From Pirellulales bacterium (GTDB lineage Bacteria; Planctomycetota; Planctomycetia; Pirellulales; Thermoguttaceae): DNA of 34,858 nucleotides. Under the pieces are notes generated by a model. The model was not told the origin of the DNA, did no database searches, and saw only the letters and a list, made by a program, of their open reading frames with translations. Made by a program: the position numbers and the translations under genes. Where the stretch lies: assembly GCA_013360685.1 (NCBI GenBank), contig JABWBD010000025.1, positions 1-34,858 of the forward strand. Direction: 5' to 3'. Shown here in pieces: positions 25,853-33,439 of this stretch. Each line of letters opens with the position of its first letter. The stretch's first letter is position 1.

Positions 25853-25914
25853 AATGGACACAGGCCAACCTTCTGCTTCATGGGATACACTCTCGTTTCG
25901 TCGCACGACCAAGC

Positions 25915-26340
25915 TCACCTGCCGGGGCCGCCAGCAGGACGATTCTCCCATCGAAACTCCGACCGGCGGCCCCGGTCAGGTGGAGCGCCTGGTTCTGGCT
26001 GCTCTTCGTGCTCGTGCTCAGCGGAGCGGTGCTCGTGCTCGTAATCGATGACCGCCACAAGCCCGGCCTGCAGTTCGGTGTCGGTCGCGGATTTCATCGT
26101 CATCCCAGTGAGCATCGAAACGATCCGTTTGAGCTTTTCTTTCAAAGCCAGACTTGATGCCGCGCCCAACCCGCCGGATGCCGCGAGAACATCTTGCACC
26201 GCCGCACACTCCAACGCGGAACCGCGAGCGTAACGGTGAAGCCCAGACAATCCCTTGGCGGCAGCGAACGATTCGGCCGTGTACTCGATCGCCAACCGGT
26301 AAACGTCGAGCCGATCGTGGTCGAACATGGATTCCGTCAT
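25915..26340 (-). CDS. Four-helix-bundle (23S rRNA IVP-like) protein with internal deletion
   Basis: 141 residues from the ATG at 26340 (GAGG in front). It starts FDHDRLDVYRLAIEYTAESF, the first helix of four-helix-bundle proteins. GLSGLHRYAR is joined directly to GSALECAAVQDVLAASGG, where members of the family normally carry about 35-40 further residues (helix 2 and the NIAEGxG motif) between the equivalent points. The deletion keeps the frame and sits on an AR/ARGS microhomology. The C-terminus is the charged EHEHRSAEHEHEE tail. Function of the family is unknown; it was first noted as inserts in 23S rRNA genes. This copy probably cannot fold as a normal bundle. Confidence 0.75.
   Translation of the reverse strand: MTESMFDHDRLDVYRLAIEYTAESFAAAKGLSGLHRYARGSALECAAVQDVLAASGGLGAASSLALKEKLKRIVSMLTGMTMKSATDTELQAGLVAVIDYEHEHRSAEHEHEEQPEPGAPPDRGRRSEFRWENRPAGGPGR
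26005..26049. repeat. Inverted repeat, gene-proximal copy (tail of four-helix-bundle gene)
   Basis: This stretch codes the EHEHRSAEHEHE part of the four-helix-bundle protein on the minus strand. Its reverse complement recurs, with small differences, at 26353-26401 on the plus strand. Confidence 0.6.
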
Positions 26341-26352
26341 CGAAGCCACCCC

Positions 26353-26401
26353 TCGATTACGAGCACGAGCACCGCCGCAAGCGGCTGAGCACGAGCACGA
26401 C
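26353..26401 (+). repeat. Inverted remnant of a four-helix-bundle gene tail
   Basis: On the plus strand this 49-bp stretch reads DYEHEHRR.. in one frame, the same C-terminal tail that the neighbouring minus-strand gene has at 26005-26049 (nearly identical apart from a small indel in the middle). Only the tail survives; the upstream part of that copy is missing. It sits 13 bp upstream of the four-helix-bundle start, so the locus was once at least two copies in head-to-head arrangement. Confidence 0.6.
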
Positions 26402-26574
26402 AATTTCGTTGCCAGACGAATTGGTTTCTATCCCGGCCGCTCCCAAAGAGCACTGCAGCATCGCGAGGCGCCGGAGCGGGCGGGATAGAACAGTTCCTAT
26501 CAGTCGAATTGGTCGGAAGAGGGCGGAGAACCCAGTTGATTCGGGATTCGCGCGGCGCCTTGAGAGGGGTGTCC

Positions 26575-26948
26575 GTGGCCGCCGTATGGCGCACGGTCCT
26601 ACCTGCCGATTGGACGGTCGACGACATGCTCAACCATCTTGGCATTCCGCCGGAACGCGTCCGGCTGCATCCGCCGCTGGGAATGGCAACGGAAGAGGAC
26701 GTGTCGGAAGTCCACCGCCGAACGGGCCGGCTCTGCGAACTCATAGACGGCATTCTCGTGGAGAAGATCGTGGGCTACTACGAATCGGTGCTGGCGGGAA
26801 TTCTGCTGTCATTGGTGAACGATTACCTCGCACAGCGGCCGCTGGGTCTGGCCGCTGGGGAAGCAGGCATGTTGAAGGTCTTGCCTTCGCGAGTGCGCAT
26901 TCCCGCTGTCACCTTTGTTCGCTGGGAAAGGTTTCCGGGAAGCAGACT
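26575..26948 (+). pseudogene. Uma2-family nuclease, 3' truncated
   Basis: The frame resembles the N-terminal half of planctomycete Uma2 (PD-(D/E)XK-type) proteins: DWTVDDMLNHLGIPPERVRL, RLCELIDGILVEKIVGYYES, LGLAAGEAGMLKVLPSRVR, VTFVRWERFPGSR. The start is probably GTG at 26569 or 26575 after GAGAGGGG. The frame continues after 26948 but the sequence there is the antisense of a WD40 gene, so the Uma2 catalytic C-terminal half is missing. Full members are near 190-200 residues; about 125 remain. Confidence 0.72.
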
Positions 26949-27510
26949 GGTCAACACACGCGCTGGCGATCCGCCGGCCGTCAGACGAGAAAGCTACGCT
27001 CTCGACAGAATACTCATGTCCTTGGAGGCAGCGGAGCTCGGCACCGCTCGCGGCGTCCCAAACGCGCACCGCACTGTCGCTAGACCCGCTGGCGATCCGC
27101 CGGCCGTCGGGCGAATAGGCTACGGTCGTCACCGGATCGTCGTGTCCGCGCAGAATAGCGCGTTGGGCACTTCCCAGATGCGTCGGGGGCGGACGGCGAG
27201 AGCGGAGCCACAAGAACCCTCGCGTCGACTCCTGCTTCACCTTGCGCCATCGCGCAAGCAATGCGCTGAGCTTCTCCTCGCGTAGCTGCAGCCAGGGCAC
27301 GAGGGCACCCTCACCCACGCCCGTCTCCCGCCAGCGTGCGAGAGGAGGTGGTGCTGTGCCACCTCTGTGCAATCGTACCACCAGCAACTGTTCCAGACAG
27401 AGGCACTGGAATAAGCCCTGCGGGTAGTCCTCGGCGTGCCGCAGGTGTCGGCTGATCTCTGTCGCCGAAGCGTTGGCGATGGAGATCAGCCGAAGCGTCT
27501 TCGAGCAGCT
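26949..27510 (-). pseudogene. WD40-repeat protein fragment with two frameshifts
   Basis: Reading the minus strand gives RLISIANASATEISRHLRHAEDYPQGLFQCL, then a shift to another frame for WNSCWWYDCTEVAQHH (27345-27392), then a shift back for EEKLSALLARWRKVKQESTRGFLWLRS and RAILRGHDDPVTTVAYSPDGRRIASGSSD..ASGAELRCLQGHEYSVESVAFSSDGRR. Only about two WD40 repeats remain. The linker-plus-WD40 layout is that of large planctomycete effector/WD40 proteins. The fragment is cut at both ends: at 26948 it meets the Uma2 remnant. It is not functional. Confidence 0.72.
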
Positions 27511-28001
27511 TCGACCTTGAGACGCGAATGCCGCCGGCCTTGTGGCAGCTTTCCCGTCTTTGAATCCTCGGGGTTCAACAATCCCTGTCCGAGTAAGTAC
27601 CTGAAGCCGTCCAGGGGGGTGGCGGGCGATTGGCATTTCGTGCAAAATTGCCCTGGAAATAGCGGCGGCAATTCATGGACTGGTGCTGGAAGCGATAGCC
27701 CTAAGAGGCGGATGAGACACCTCGGAATTCGAAAAGGGCGGGCGGGAACGTGCAGAACACCGGTAGCTTTCAAGATGTTTCTTGACCCCGTGTCTCTGGG
27801 GCCTATACCATACAAGCGGCGCCGTGTCGGACGCAAGCGGCCGTGCCGCTGAGCCGAGCGCGGGGCCGGTCTGATTTTGGAGGCCGGTGGGAGGGAGTGG
27901 GGACGCGAAGCGTCCGGAGCTTGCGTTACGACGCGAAGCGTCGTAACGATGGTACGGTGGGAGAACGATAAGAACGACAATCGAACCGAGGAGTCAATGC
28001 C
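27511..28001. other. Intergenic region with unassigned relic sequence and a twin-hairpin repeat
   Basis: The minus strand holds a frame with a protein-like segment, PLFPGQFCTKCQSPATPLDG then FRYLLGQGLLNPEDSK, that I cannot assign and that has no proper start; it may be another gene fragment. A twin-hairpin repeat lies at 27881-27952, and the rest is the leader of the ceramidase-like gene. Confidence 0.4.
27881..27952 (+). repeat. Twin-hairpin repeat, copy A
   Basis: Hairpin 1 is GGACGC-GAA-GCGTCC (27901-27915). After exactly 10 bases comes hairpin 2, a 9-bp stem TTACGACGC closed by GAA (27926-27946), then CGATGG. Both stems are perfect and share the core GCGAAGC. It lies 50 bp upstream of the ceramidase-like start. 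Confidence 0.75.
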
Positions 28002-29381
28002 ATGAGAATGCTGCGGTGGGTTGCCCAATCGTTGATCGTGTCGGCCTTTGTTTCAGGCGCCGTGGCCTTGGGCGAAGATGCCGGGGAGTTGAACTGGCGC
28101 GTCGGCATCGGCCGCCGCGTCATCACTCCGCAAACGCCGGTGTGGCTGGCGGGGTACGGCAGCAAACGCGAACCGGACGGCAAGGTCCATGATATTTGGG
28201 TGAAGGTGTTGGCGCTGCGGGCGCCCGACGGCAAACGCGTGGTCATGGCGACCACCGACCATATGGGCATGTCGAAGACAATCTACGAGAGCCTCTTCGC
28301 CAAAGTGAACCGGCGATTCTCGCTGGACCGGTCCGAGTTCATGCTAACCTTCTCGCACAATCATTGCGGCCCGGCGCTCAAGGACGACCTGGTGGACTAC
28401 TATCCCACGGATGACGCGCAGCGGCGCCTGATCGCGGAGTACTCGGCTTGGATGGAAGACGAAGTCGTGGAAGCGGTGGGCGAGGCGTTGGACAACCTGC
28501 GGCCGGCGCAGCTCCTGAAAGGCGAAGGCAAGTGCACGTTTGCCGTCAATCGGCGCGATAACCGCGAGGCGGAGGTTCCACAGATGCTGGCGGAAGGGAA
28601 GCCGTTGAAGGGCGTGGTCGATCACTACGTGCCGGTCCTGGCCGTCAAAGGCGAGGGGGGTAAGCTGCTGGGCGTACTGTTCGGATACGCTTGCCACCCG
28701 ACGACCCTCTCCTTCAACACCTGGTGCGGCGACTATCCGGGGTTTGCCCAAGTAAACCTGGAAGCCAAGCACCCAGGCGCCTCCGCCATGTTCTTCAACG
28801 CTTGCGGCGGCGACCAGAACCCGATCCCGCGCCGCAAAGTGGAGTTCTGCGAGCAGTACGGCAGAATGCTCTCCGACGCCGTCGAAAAGGTGCTTTCCGG
28901 GCCGATGCAGCCGGTATCGGCCGGGCTGAAGTCGGCCTTCGAGTTCGTCGACCTGGCGTACGACGAACTGGTGACTCGGGAAAAGCTGCTGCCGGTGGCC
29001 AACGGCGCCAGCGCACTGCATGCGCGGTGGGCGAAGCGAATGCTGAAGATGATCGACGAGGGCGTGACCTTCCCGACCTCGTACCCCTACCCGGTCCAGG
29101 CGTGGCGGATCGGCAACGAGTTGCTGCTGATCGGCATCGGCGGGGAGGCGGTGGTGGACTACTCGCTGCGATTCAAGCGGGAGTTTGGGCCGAGGACGTG
29201 GGTCTGCGGCTATGCGAACGACATGGCTGCCTACATACCTTCGCGTCGGGTGTGGGAGGAGGGAGGCTACGAGGGCGGGCCGCACCTGGACGAATACGGC
29301 CGGCCGGCCTGGCGGTGGGCTGGTGATGTCGAGGACCGGATCGCCGGCGCGGCGCAAAGGGTTGTGGAGGGCGTGCGCTGA
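28002..29381 (+). CDS. Neutral/alkaline non-lysosomal ceramidase-like protein, exported
   Basis: 459 residues. A signal peptide (MRMLRWVAQSLIVSAFVSGAVA) is followed by VGIGRRVITPQTPVWLAGYG, the opening of neutral ceramidase N-terminal domains. Family motifs: FSHNHCGPA (117-125; the metal/active-site SHTHSGP region), FGYACHPTTLS, GDYPGFAQV, FNACGGDQNPIP and CGYANDMAAYIPS. These are the parts that bind zinc in Pseudomonas ceramidase. The protein is shorter than the 650-700-residue enzymes and lacks their C-terminal beta domain, as do most planctomycete members, whose substrate is unknown. Ceramide hydrolysis is thus uncertain. The start follows GAGGAG with a 9-base spacer. Confidence 0.85.
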   Translation: MRMLRWVAQSLIVSAFVSGAVALGEDAGELNWRVGIGRRVITPQTPVWLAGYGSKREPDGKVHDIWVKVLALRAPDGKRVVMATTDHMGMSKTIYESLFAKVNRRFSLDRSEFMLTFSHNHCGPALKDDLVDYYPTDDAQRRLIAEYSAWMEDEVVEAVGEALDNLRPAQLLKGEGKCTFAVNRRDNREAEVPQMLAEGKPLKGVVDHYVPVLAVKGEGGKLLGVLFGYACHPTTLSFNTWCGDYPGFAQVNLEAKHPGASAMFFNACGGDQNPIPRRKVEFCEQYGRMLSDAVEKVLSGPMQPVSAGLKSAFEFVDLAYDELVTREKLLPVANGASALHARWAKRMLKMIDEGVTFPTSYPYPVQAWRIGNELLLIGIGGEAVVDYSLRFKREFGPRTWVCGYANDMAAYIPSRRVWEEGGYEGGPHLDEYGRPAWRWAGDVEDRIAGAAQRVVEGVR

Positions 29382-29397
29382 GAGGGCCCGGTGGGAA

Positions 29398-29468
29398 AGG
29401 CGGATGGGATAAGCGGGGACGCAAAGCGTCCGAAGATTGCATTACGACGCAAAGCATCGTAACGATGG
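29398..29468 (+). repeat. Twin-hairpin repeat, copy B
   Basis: Hairpin 1 GGACGC-AAA-GCGTCC (29417-29431), a 10-base spacer, hairpin 2 at 29442-29462 (loop AAA; one C/A mismatch in the stem), then CGATGGG. It lies between the convergent stops of the ceramidase-like and SGNH-like genes, where it could end transcription from both sides. Confidence 0.75.
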
Positions 29469-29518
29469 GTACGAGGGGCAATCGGCAACCGGATCGTCTT
29501 GTCGGGAATCGTGGTCGA

Positions 29519-31609
29519 TCAGCGAAGGGGAGGCTCAAAGACGTCGAAGTATTTGACGGTTACTTTGCCGTCTCCGGCGGCGATCAGTTCGAGAACATGA
29601 GTTTCATTGGGCAGGGCTTGGAAGAGATTGACGCGGAATTCAGCCTCCTTTCCACGGAAATCGACCGCTTCCTTGCAGGCACGGGCGACGCTGAACGTGT
29701 AGGCATCGCCGGTCTTATTGAGAATTGTGCCGTCCCAGGGATGCAGAAACGGGACGCACCCCGCCCCATGACGCCAGAGCTCGGGCGGGATGCCGATCTG
29801 GCCGCTGTTGCTTGTGAAGGGCTTCAGCACGTGCCCCGTGCCATCGGCACCCGTGGCGCTGCCTGTCAGTTGATAGCTTCCTTCGTCATTCGTCAGCCGA
29901 ATCGTCCAGGTCTGCGGGATAAGATCCCGGCCGAGTATGATGCCGTGAGGACCGATGTCCCCGACCGAGCCTTGCTTCGGAGGGGCATTGCCGGCGGCTG
30001 GCTCGATCTGGCCGGCGAGAAAGCAGGGCGCCTTTTCCGCCGGCAGGCCATCGAGCGTGACCCGGGCGGCGCCGCCGTCGGGCGACTTGACACCGATGAG
30101 ATCGATCCGATTGCCCGTGAAACGGACGGTAATCCGGCTGCCCGAAGCGGCGGTGGCGGCCGCGCCCTCCAGGAACGTCCAGTTCGGGCCGGAGAGCGTC
30201 GCCTTTTCCTCGCCGCCGGCCGCCGCGGTCTGCGTCACATCGAGGCGCCGTTCCCGGCGGTCGGGGTCAAAGGCGTAGGTGTCTCTGGCGGCGAAATGGC
30301 GGACGATGTTCTCGTTGATCACCAGCGCTCCATACTCGGATTGGTGCACCGCGTCGAGGAGCAGGCCGTGCTGGGGATCCACTTCGACTTTCATGTCGTG
30401 GTCGCGGAGGTAGCTCGCCCACTGCTTGCGGTTCTCGACGAATTCCACGCCATATTCCTCGCAGATGCGGCGCATGCGGGGGATATCGGCGAAATTCGTG
30501 GCGTCTTCATCCTTGCCCCAATATTGGACATCGTCCGCCTTCCAGTGGACGCTCGCGACGACAATGTCGGCGGTCGTTTGTCGGCGAAGCGTCTGGAAGA
30601 TCTTTTCGAGATCGCTCTCCAATCCGATGCCGTAGAGGAGGACCAGGTCGGGTTGTTCGGGGACGACGACGTGCTGCGCCCAGCCCAGCACGTATTGCCA
30701 GGGCACGGACGAGCCGACGTGCTTCTTGTAGACAATCGGAGGGGCATGGGGAAAACGCTGCCGCAGATGGCAAGCCAAAGCCGTGCCGTCTCCCAGAAAA
30801 TTGAGATAGCTTGGCCCGATGCCCCAAATCAGGAACGGCCTTTCGGGGGCGGCTGCATGGGTGAGCTTACGAATACTCAGCGCCAGATTCCGGGCGTCAT
30901 CCGGCCGCGGCGACAAATCCCTTTCGGGAAACCTGGCCCGCCATCGCCAGAATCCCCGATCCGCTTTGACAGCGGCCGCGCGGAGGCGCTCGGGGAGCGG
31001 AGGCAGCGTCGTGGCCCGAATGCCGTCGATCCGCAGAGTCATATCGACCGCGCCGGGAGGCAACTCGAAATTCAGACAGATGGTGGCCACATTGCTTCGG
31101 TCGTAAACGCCGGCCTGGTTGGGAATGGCTTTGTCGAGGACACGAACATTGGTCAGGTCGATCACGGTCCGTTGCCACTGGGACGGCGCGGACGCCTCGA
31201 TCCCGTCGGGCCAATCGGCGATGGCAAGTTTCTCGAAGCCGGGACTGCAGAAGAACGCGCTGCGAGTCCTCAGCCCCGGCCCCTCAACGACTTTCAACCA
31301 CAGCTCGACCGCCTCGGTCTGGGACAAGTCGAGCGGTCTGGGCGGCGACAGGCGCAATTCGACGAAGTCCTTGGGACGGTTCGCCGCCACCTGGACATGG
31401 ACTTGCATGCTGGACTGGCCCGCTATGCGGTCGTCCTTGTTCGGCGTGAATGTATATTTCTGCAGGATGCTTTCGTCCTGCCAGTAGCTTTGGGTTGACC
31501 AAGCGGCCCCATCTTCAGACCAATCCGGCGCCATAGGAGCCTCCGCCGGGGTCGCGGTTTGCGGATACAGGCTGCACGCGATGCCTAACAGGAGAGTTGC
31601 CCTGGACAT
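29519..31609 (-). CDS. SGNH/GDSL-like exported esterase with flanking beta domains
   Basis: 696 residues from the start at 31609, chosen for the strong GGAGGAATACT ribosome site; the frame is open upstream only through repeat sequence. The signal peptide is MSRATLLLGIACSLYPQTATPAEA. Residues about 25-240 form a jelly-roll-like domain (FVELRLSPPRPLDLSQ..). The centre (FLIWGIGPSYLNFLG, PDLVLLYGIG, LLLDAVHQSEYGALVINENI) resembles SGNH hydrolases, with D and H of the terminal DxxH motif at LDAVHQ; the N-terminal GDS serine block is not clear. The last 250 residues are beta-rich. Likely a glycan or acyl esterase outside the cytoplasm. Confidence 0.7.
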   Translation of the reverse strand: MSRATLLLGIACSLYPQTATPAEAPMAPDWSEDGAAWSTQSYWQDESILQKYTFTPNKDDRIAGQSSMQVHVQVAANRPKDFVELRLSPPRPLDLSQTEAVELWLKVVEGPGLRTRSAFFCSPGFEKLAIADWPDGIEASAPSQWQRTVIDLTNVRVLDKAIPNQAGVYDRSNVATICLNFELPPGAVDMTLRIDGIRATTLPPLPERLRAAAVKADRGFWRWRARFPERDLSPRPDDARNLALSIRKLTHAAAPERPFLIWGIGPSYLNFLGDGTALACHLRQRFPHAPPIVYKKHVGSSVPWQYVLGWAQHVVVPEQPDLVLLYGIGLESDLEKIFQTLRRQTTADIVVASVHWKADDVQYWGKDEDATNFADIPRMRRICEEYGVEFVENRKQWASYLRDHDMKVEVDPQHGLLLDAVHQSEYGALVINENIVRHFAARDTYAFDPDRRERRLDVTQTAAAGGEEKATLSGPNWTFLEGAAATAASGSRITVRFTGNRIDLIGVKSPDGGAARVTLDGLPAEKAPCFLAGQIEPAAGNAPPKQGSVGDIGPHGIILGRDLIPQTWTIRLTNDEGSYQLTGSATGADGTGHVLKPFTSNSGQIGIPPELWRHGAGCVPFLHPWDGTILNKTGDAYTFSVARACKEAVDFRGKEAEFRVNLFQALPNETHVLELIAAGDGKVTVKYFDVFEPPLR

Positions 31610-31650
31610 AGTATTCCTCCCTGGACGTGGCTGCGTCGCCATCATATCCA

Positions 31651-31806
31651 AGAACGTGGACAGGCGATAGGGCTCTGTGTGGGCGTCGGACCGGCAGGGG
31701 GCAGACTCGGAGCGTGATCGAGGACGCGAAGCGTCCGATGGCTGCGTTACGACGCAAAGCGTCGTAACGATGGGGTGAACGATGGGGAAGCGTCGTAACG
31801 ATGGGG
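31651..31806 (+). repeat. Twin-hairpin repeat, copy C (long form)
   Basis: A conserved leader (GGCAGGGGGCAGAC within 31691-31707) precedes hairpin 1 (31722-31736), a 10-base spacer, and hairpin 2 (31747-31767, loop AAA). A partial repeat of the hairpin-2 right half with CGATGGGG follows at 31787-31806. It lies directly upstream of the SGNH-like gene. Confidence 0.75.
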
Positions 31807-31879
31807 AAACACGCGACGGCCACACGTGACGTCCGCCGGGCTCCGATCCCGTCATTTGTTTTCGCCTGACCCAGGGCGT

Positions 31880-32710
31880 TCACAGAGGAAACGGCCGGTT
31901 GCCAAGTGCGATTTCCAGAAAACGCTCGATTTCCTCGGGCCCACCTTCCCAGACCTGGCCCGCCAGACGGCGCAGGTCGTCGCGGTGAATCGCCTTCTCG
32001 TTAGCCCGCACCATGACGCGAAAGTCAGCGCAGTCATATCCCCTCTTGTCCGGATCGCGATGCGGCGAGATCATGGCCGCGTATTTGCACACCAGTGCCG
32101 CTTCCAGCCGCGGGATGCTATGCCCCGTCGGCTCGTCGATGACGATGTACTCATCGAGAATCGTTTGTTGAAACTTCGCCCCGGGGAGCATCAGGTCAAT
32201 CACCGGTTTAGGCCGGCCGGCAGCGTCGCGGTCCTGGGGATCCAGAAAGCGGACCACCTGGGACAGCTCCCGAAGGACCAACTCCGGCCATGCCCGCCGA
32301 ATGGCCTTGACCGCTCGTTGGCGCTGGCGGTAGGGAACCATAACGTCCACGTCCTGGGTAGCACGAGGACTCGGCAAATAACCGACGTAGCCGTGCAGTC
32401 CCATGAGGGCCCAATTCTTGACTCCGGCTGCCTTGAGGACATCGATCACATCTTGAGGCGAAATGTCCATAGCCAGTTTCCGATGCGTGCGCTTGAATTC
32501 CCCACTCAGGCGACTGCTGACCCGCACGCCGTAGGCGTGCCCCGCCGGAGTCTTGGGATCGAGGTCGTCAGCGCCCTGCCAACCGGCGTACTGGGCCATG
32601 GCTCGGCGCCGACGATCCAGATGTTCGGCCGTGAAGAAGTCCGGGGTCTGGCCGAGAGGAGTGGATGGTTCCGCCGGAGGGTTCACGCGGTCGCTTTCGC
32701 TTTTCATCAT
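31880..32710 (-). CDS. AbiEii-like nucleotidyltransferase-fold protein
   Basis: 276 residues. WALMGLHGYVGYLPSPRATQDVDVMV (100-125) is the nucleotidyltransferase core; R117-A-T-Q-D120-V-D122 gives the DxD metal pair. PRLEAALVCKYAAMISPHRD and YDCADF are seen in AbiEii/AbiGii toxin-like and related predicted nucleotidyltransferases. The first 80 residues (FFTAEHLDRRRRAMAQYAGW) are a separate helical part. It could act as a toxin, or modify RNA or protein; no antitoxin such as AbiEi lies next to it in the window. Nothing suggests export. The start at 32710 is followed by a second ATG at 32707. Confidence 0.72.
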   Translation of the reverse strand: MMKSESDRVNPPAEPSTPLGQTPDFFTAEHLDRRRRAMAQYAGWQGADDLDPKTPAGHAYGVRVSSRLSGEFKRTHRKLAMDISPQDVIDVLKAAGVKNWALMGLHGYVGYLPSPRATQDVDVMVPYRQRQRAVKAIRRAWPELVLRELSQVVRFLDPQDRDAAGRPKPVIDLMLPGAKFQQTILDEYIVIDEPTGHSIPRLEAALVCKYAAMISPHRDPDKRGYDCADFRVMVRANEKAIHRDDLRRLAGQVWEGGPEEIERFLEIALGNRPFPL

Positions 32711-32820
32711 CCAGCCTCTTGAATCACGTCATCCTCGGCACCCGCCTATTCCGCCAGTTCTGCCATTATACCAACATCGAGCAGGTCCGCACTTCGCATC
32801 GCGTCGATCAGATCGTCCCG

Positions 32821-32878
32821 ACAGGCTCGCCAAAGGTTCCCAGCAAGGCACAGGCTCGCCAAAGGTTCCCAGCAAGGC
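32821..32878. repeat. Perfect 29-bp tandem duplication
   Basis: The unit starting ACAGGCTCGCCAAAGG and ending CAGCAAGGC occurs at 32821-32849 and is repeated without change at 32850-32878. Only two units, so not an array. It looks like a recent slippage or duplication event in non-coding DNA. Confidence 0.85.
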
Positions 32879-33059
32879 GAGAGTCCGTCCGGTCGAGGGG
32901 TTCTGCTATCATGAATGGCGGGCAGGAGGAACCCTGAGGGCGCTGTGCTTCAACTCTCCCGCTCGGAGACGATGGCGCCGGACGTGGAGATGATCCAAGG
33001 ACCAACAGGTGGAAGGAGAGAGGCTGCCTTCCGGAGACGAGGATGGGACAGGCAATCCA

Positions 33060-33150
33060 GAAGCGTGGACAAGCGATAGGGCGCTGTGCGGGCACCGGAT
33101 CGGCAGGGGGCAGACGTGGAGAGCGATCGAGGACGCGAAGCGTCCAATGA
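33060..33150 (+). repeat. Twin-hairpin repeat, copy D (hairpin 2 lost)
   Basis: The leader (GTGGACAAGCGATAGGGC, then GGCAGGGGGCAGAC) matches copy C closely. Hairpin 1 GGACGC-GAA-GCGTCC is intact at 33131-33145. The second hairpin is replaced by unrelated sequence after the spacer AATGACTGCG. Confidence 0.7.
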
Positions 33151-33328
33151 CTGCGTAGCGATCGTCAATTGGATCGAAGTGGTCTCGGAGTGCCGCCACT
33201 CGGTCCCCAGCGCCTTCGGGAAACGCGTCCTCGGTTGCCCCGAGAAAGCCCCGGTCGAATCGGATTCATCGTTTGGCGGGCTTACGCCTTGAGGTAGACG
33301 CTGTCCGGGTCGTCGCGAAGTTGCGAGC

Positions 33329-33421
33329 GGGCGCCGGATCGGCAGGGGGCAGACTCGGAGCGCGAGCGAGGACGCGAAGCGTCCAATGACTGCGTTACGA
33401 CGCAGAGCGTCGTAACGATGG
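33329..33421 (+). repeat. Twin-hairpin repeat, copy E
   Basis: The leader GGATCGGCAGGGGGCAGAC (33336-33354) is followed by hairpin 1 (33370-33384), a 10-base spacer and hairpin 2 (33395-33415, loop AGA). It lies just downstream of the stop codon of the right-most gene. Confidence 0.75.
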
Positions 33422-33439
33422 GAAAGAAATCGAAGCGGC

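Larger units (their letters stand above)
32711..33439. other. Intergenic region with repeats and decayed sequence
   Basis: 729 bp without a convincing gene. It contains a perfect 29-bp tandem duplication, twin-hairpin repeats D and E, and short minus-strand frames such as SQLRDDPDSVYLKA (stop at 33282) that look like the last residues of a lost gene. Confidence 0.5.

Noticed and set aside
26509-27285. A single 258-residue plus-strand protein
   Set aside because: Only residues up to about 26948 match Uma2; the remainder is antisense of a WD40 fragment, so it is a chimera of remnants.
26809-27645. A single 278-residue minus-strand WD40 protein
   Set aside because: Its C-terminal part is antisense of Uma2, and its middle needs another frame (WNSCWWYDC), so it is a frameshifted pseudogene.
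28344-31498. Long frames 28344-29357 (minus) and 29465-31498 (plus)
   Set aside because: Shadows of the ceramidase-like and SGNH-like genes. The plus frame also begins in a twin-hairpin repeat.
32821-32878. CRISPR array
   Set aside because: The 29-bp units are directly adjacent, with no spacers and only two copies; no cas gene is present.
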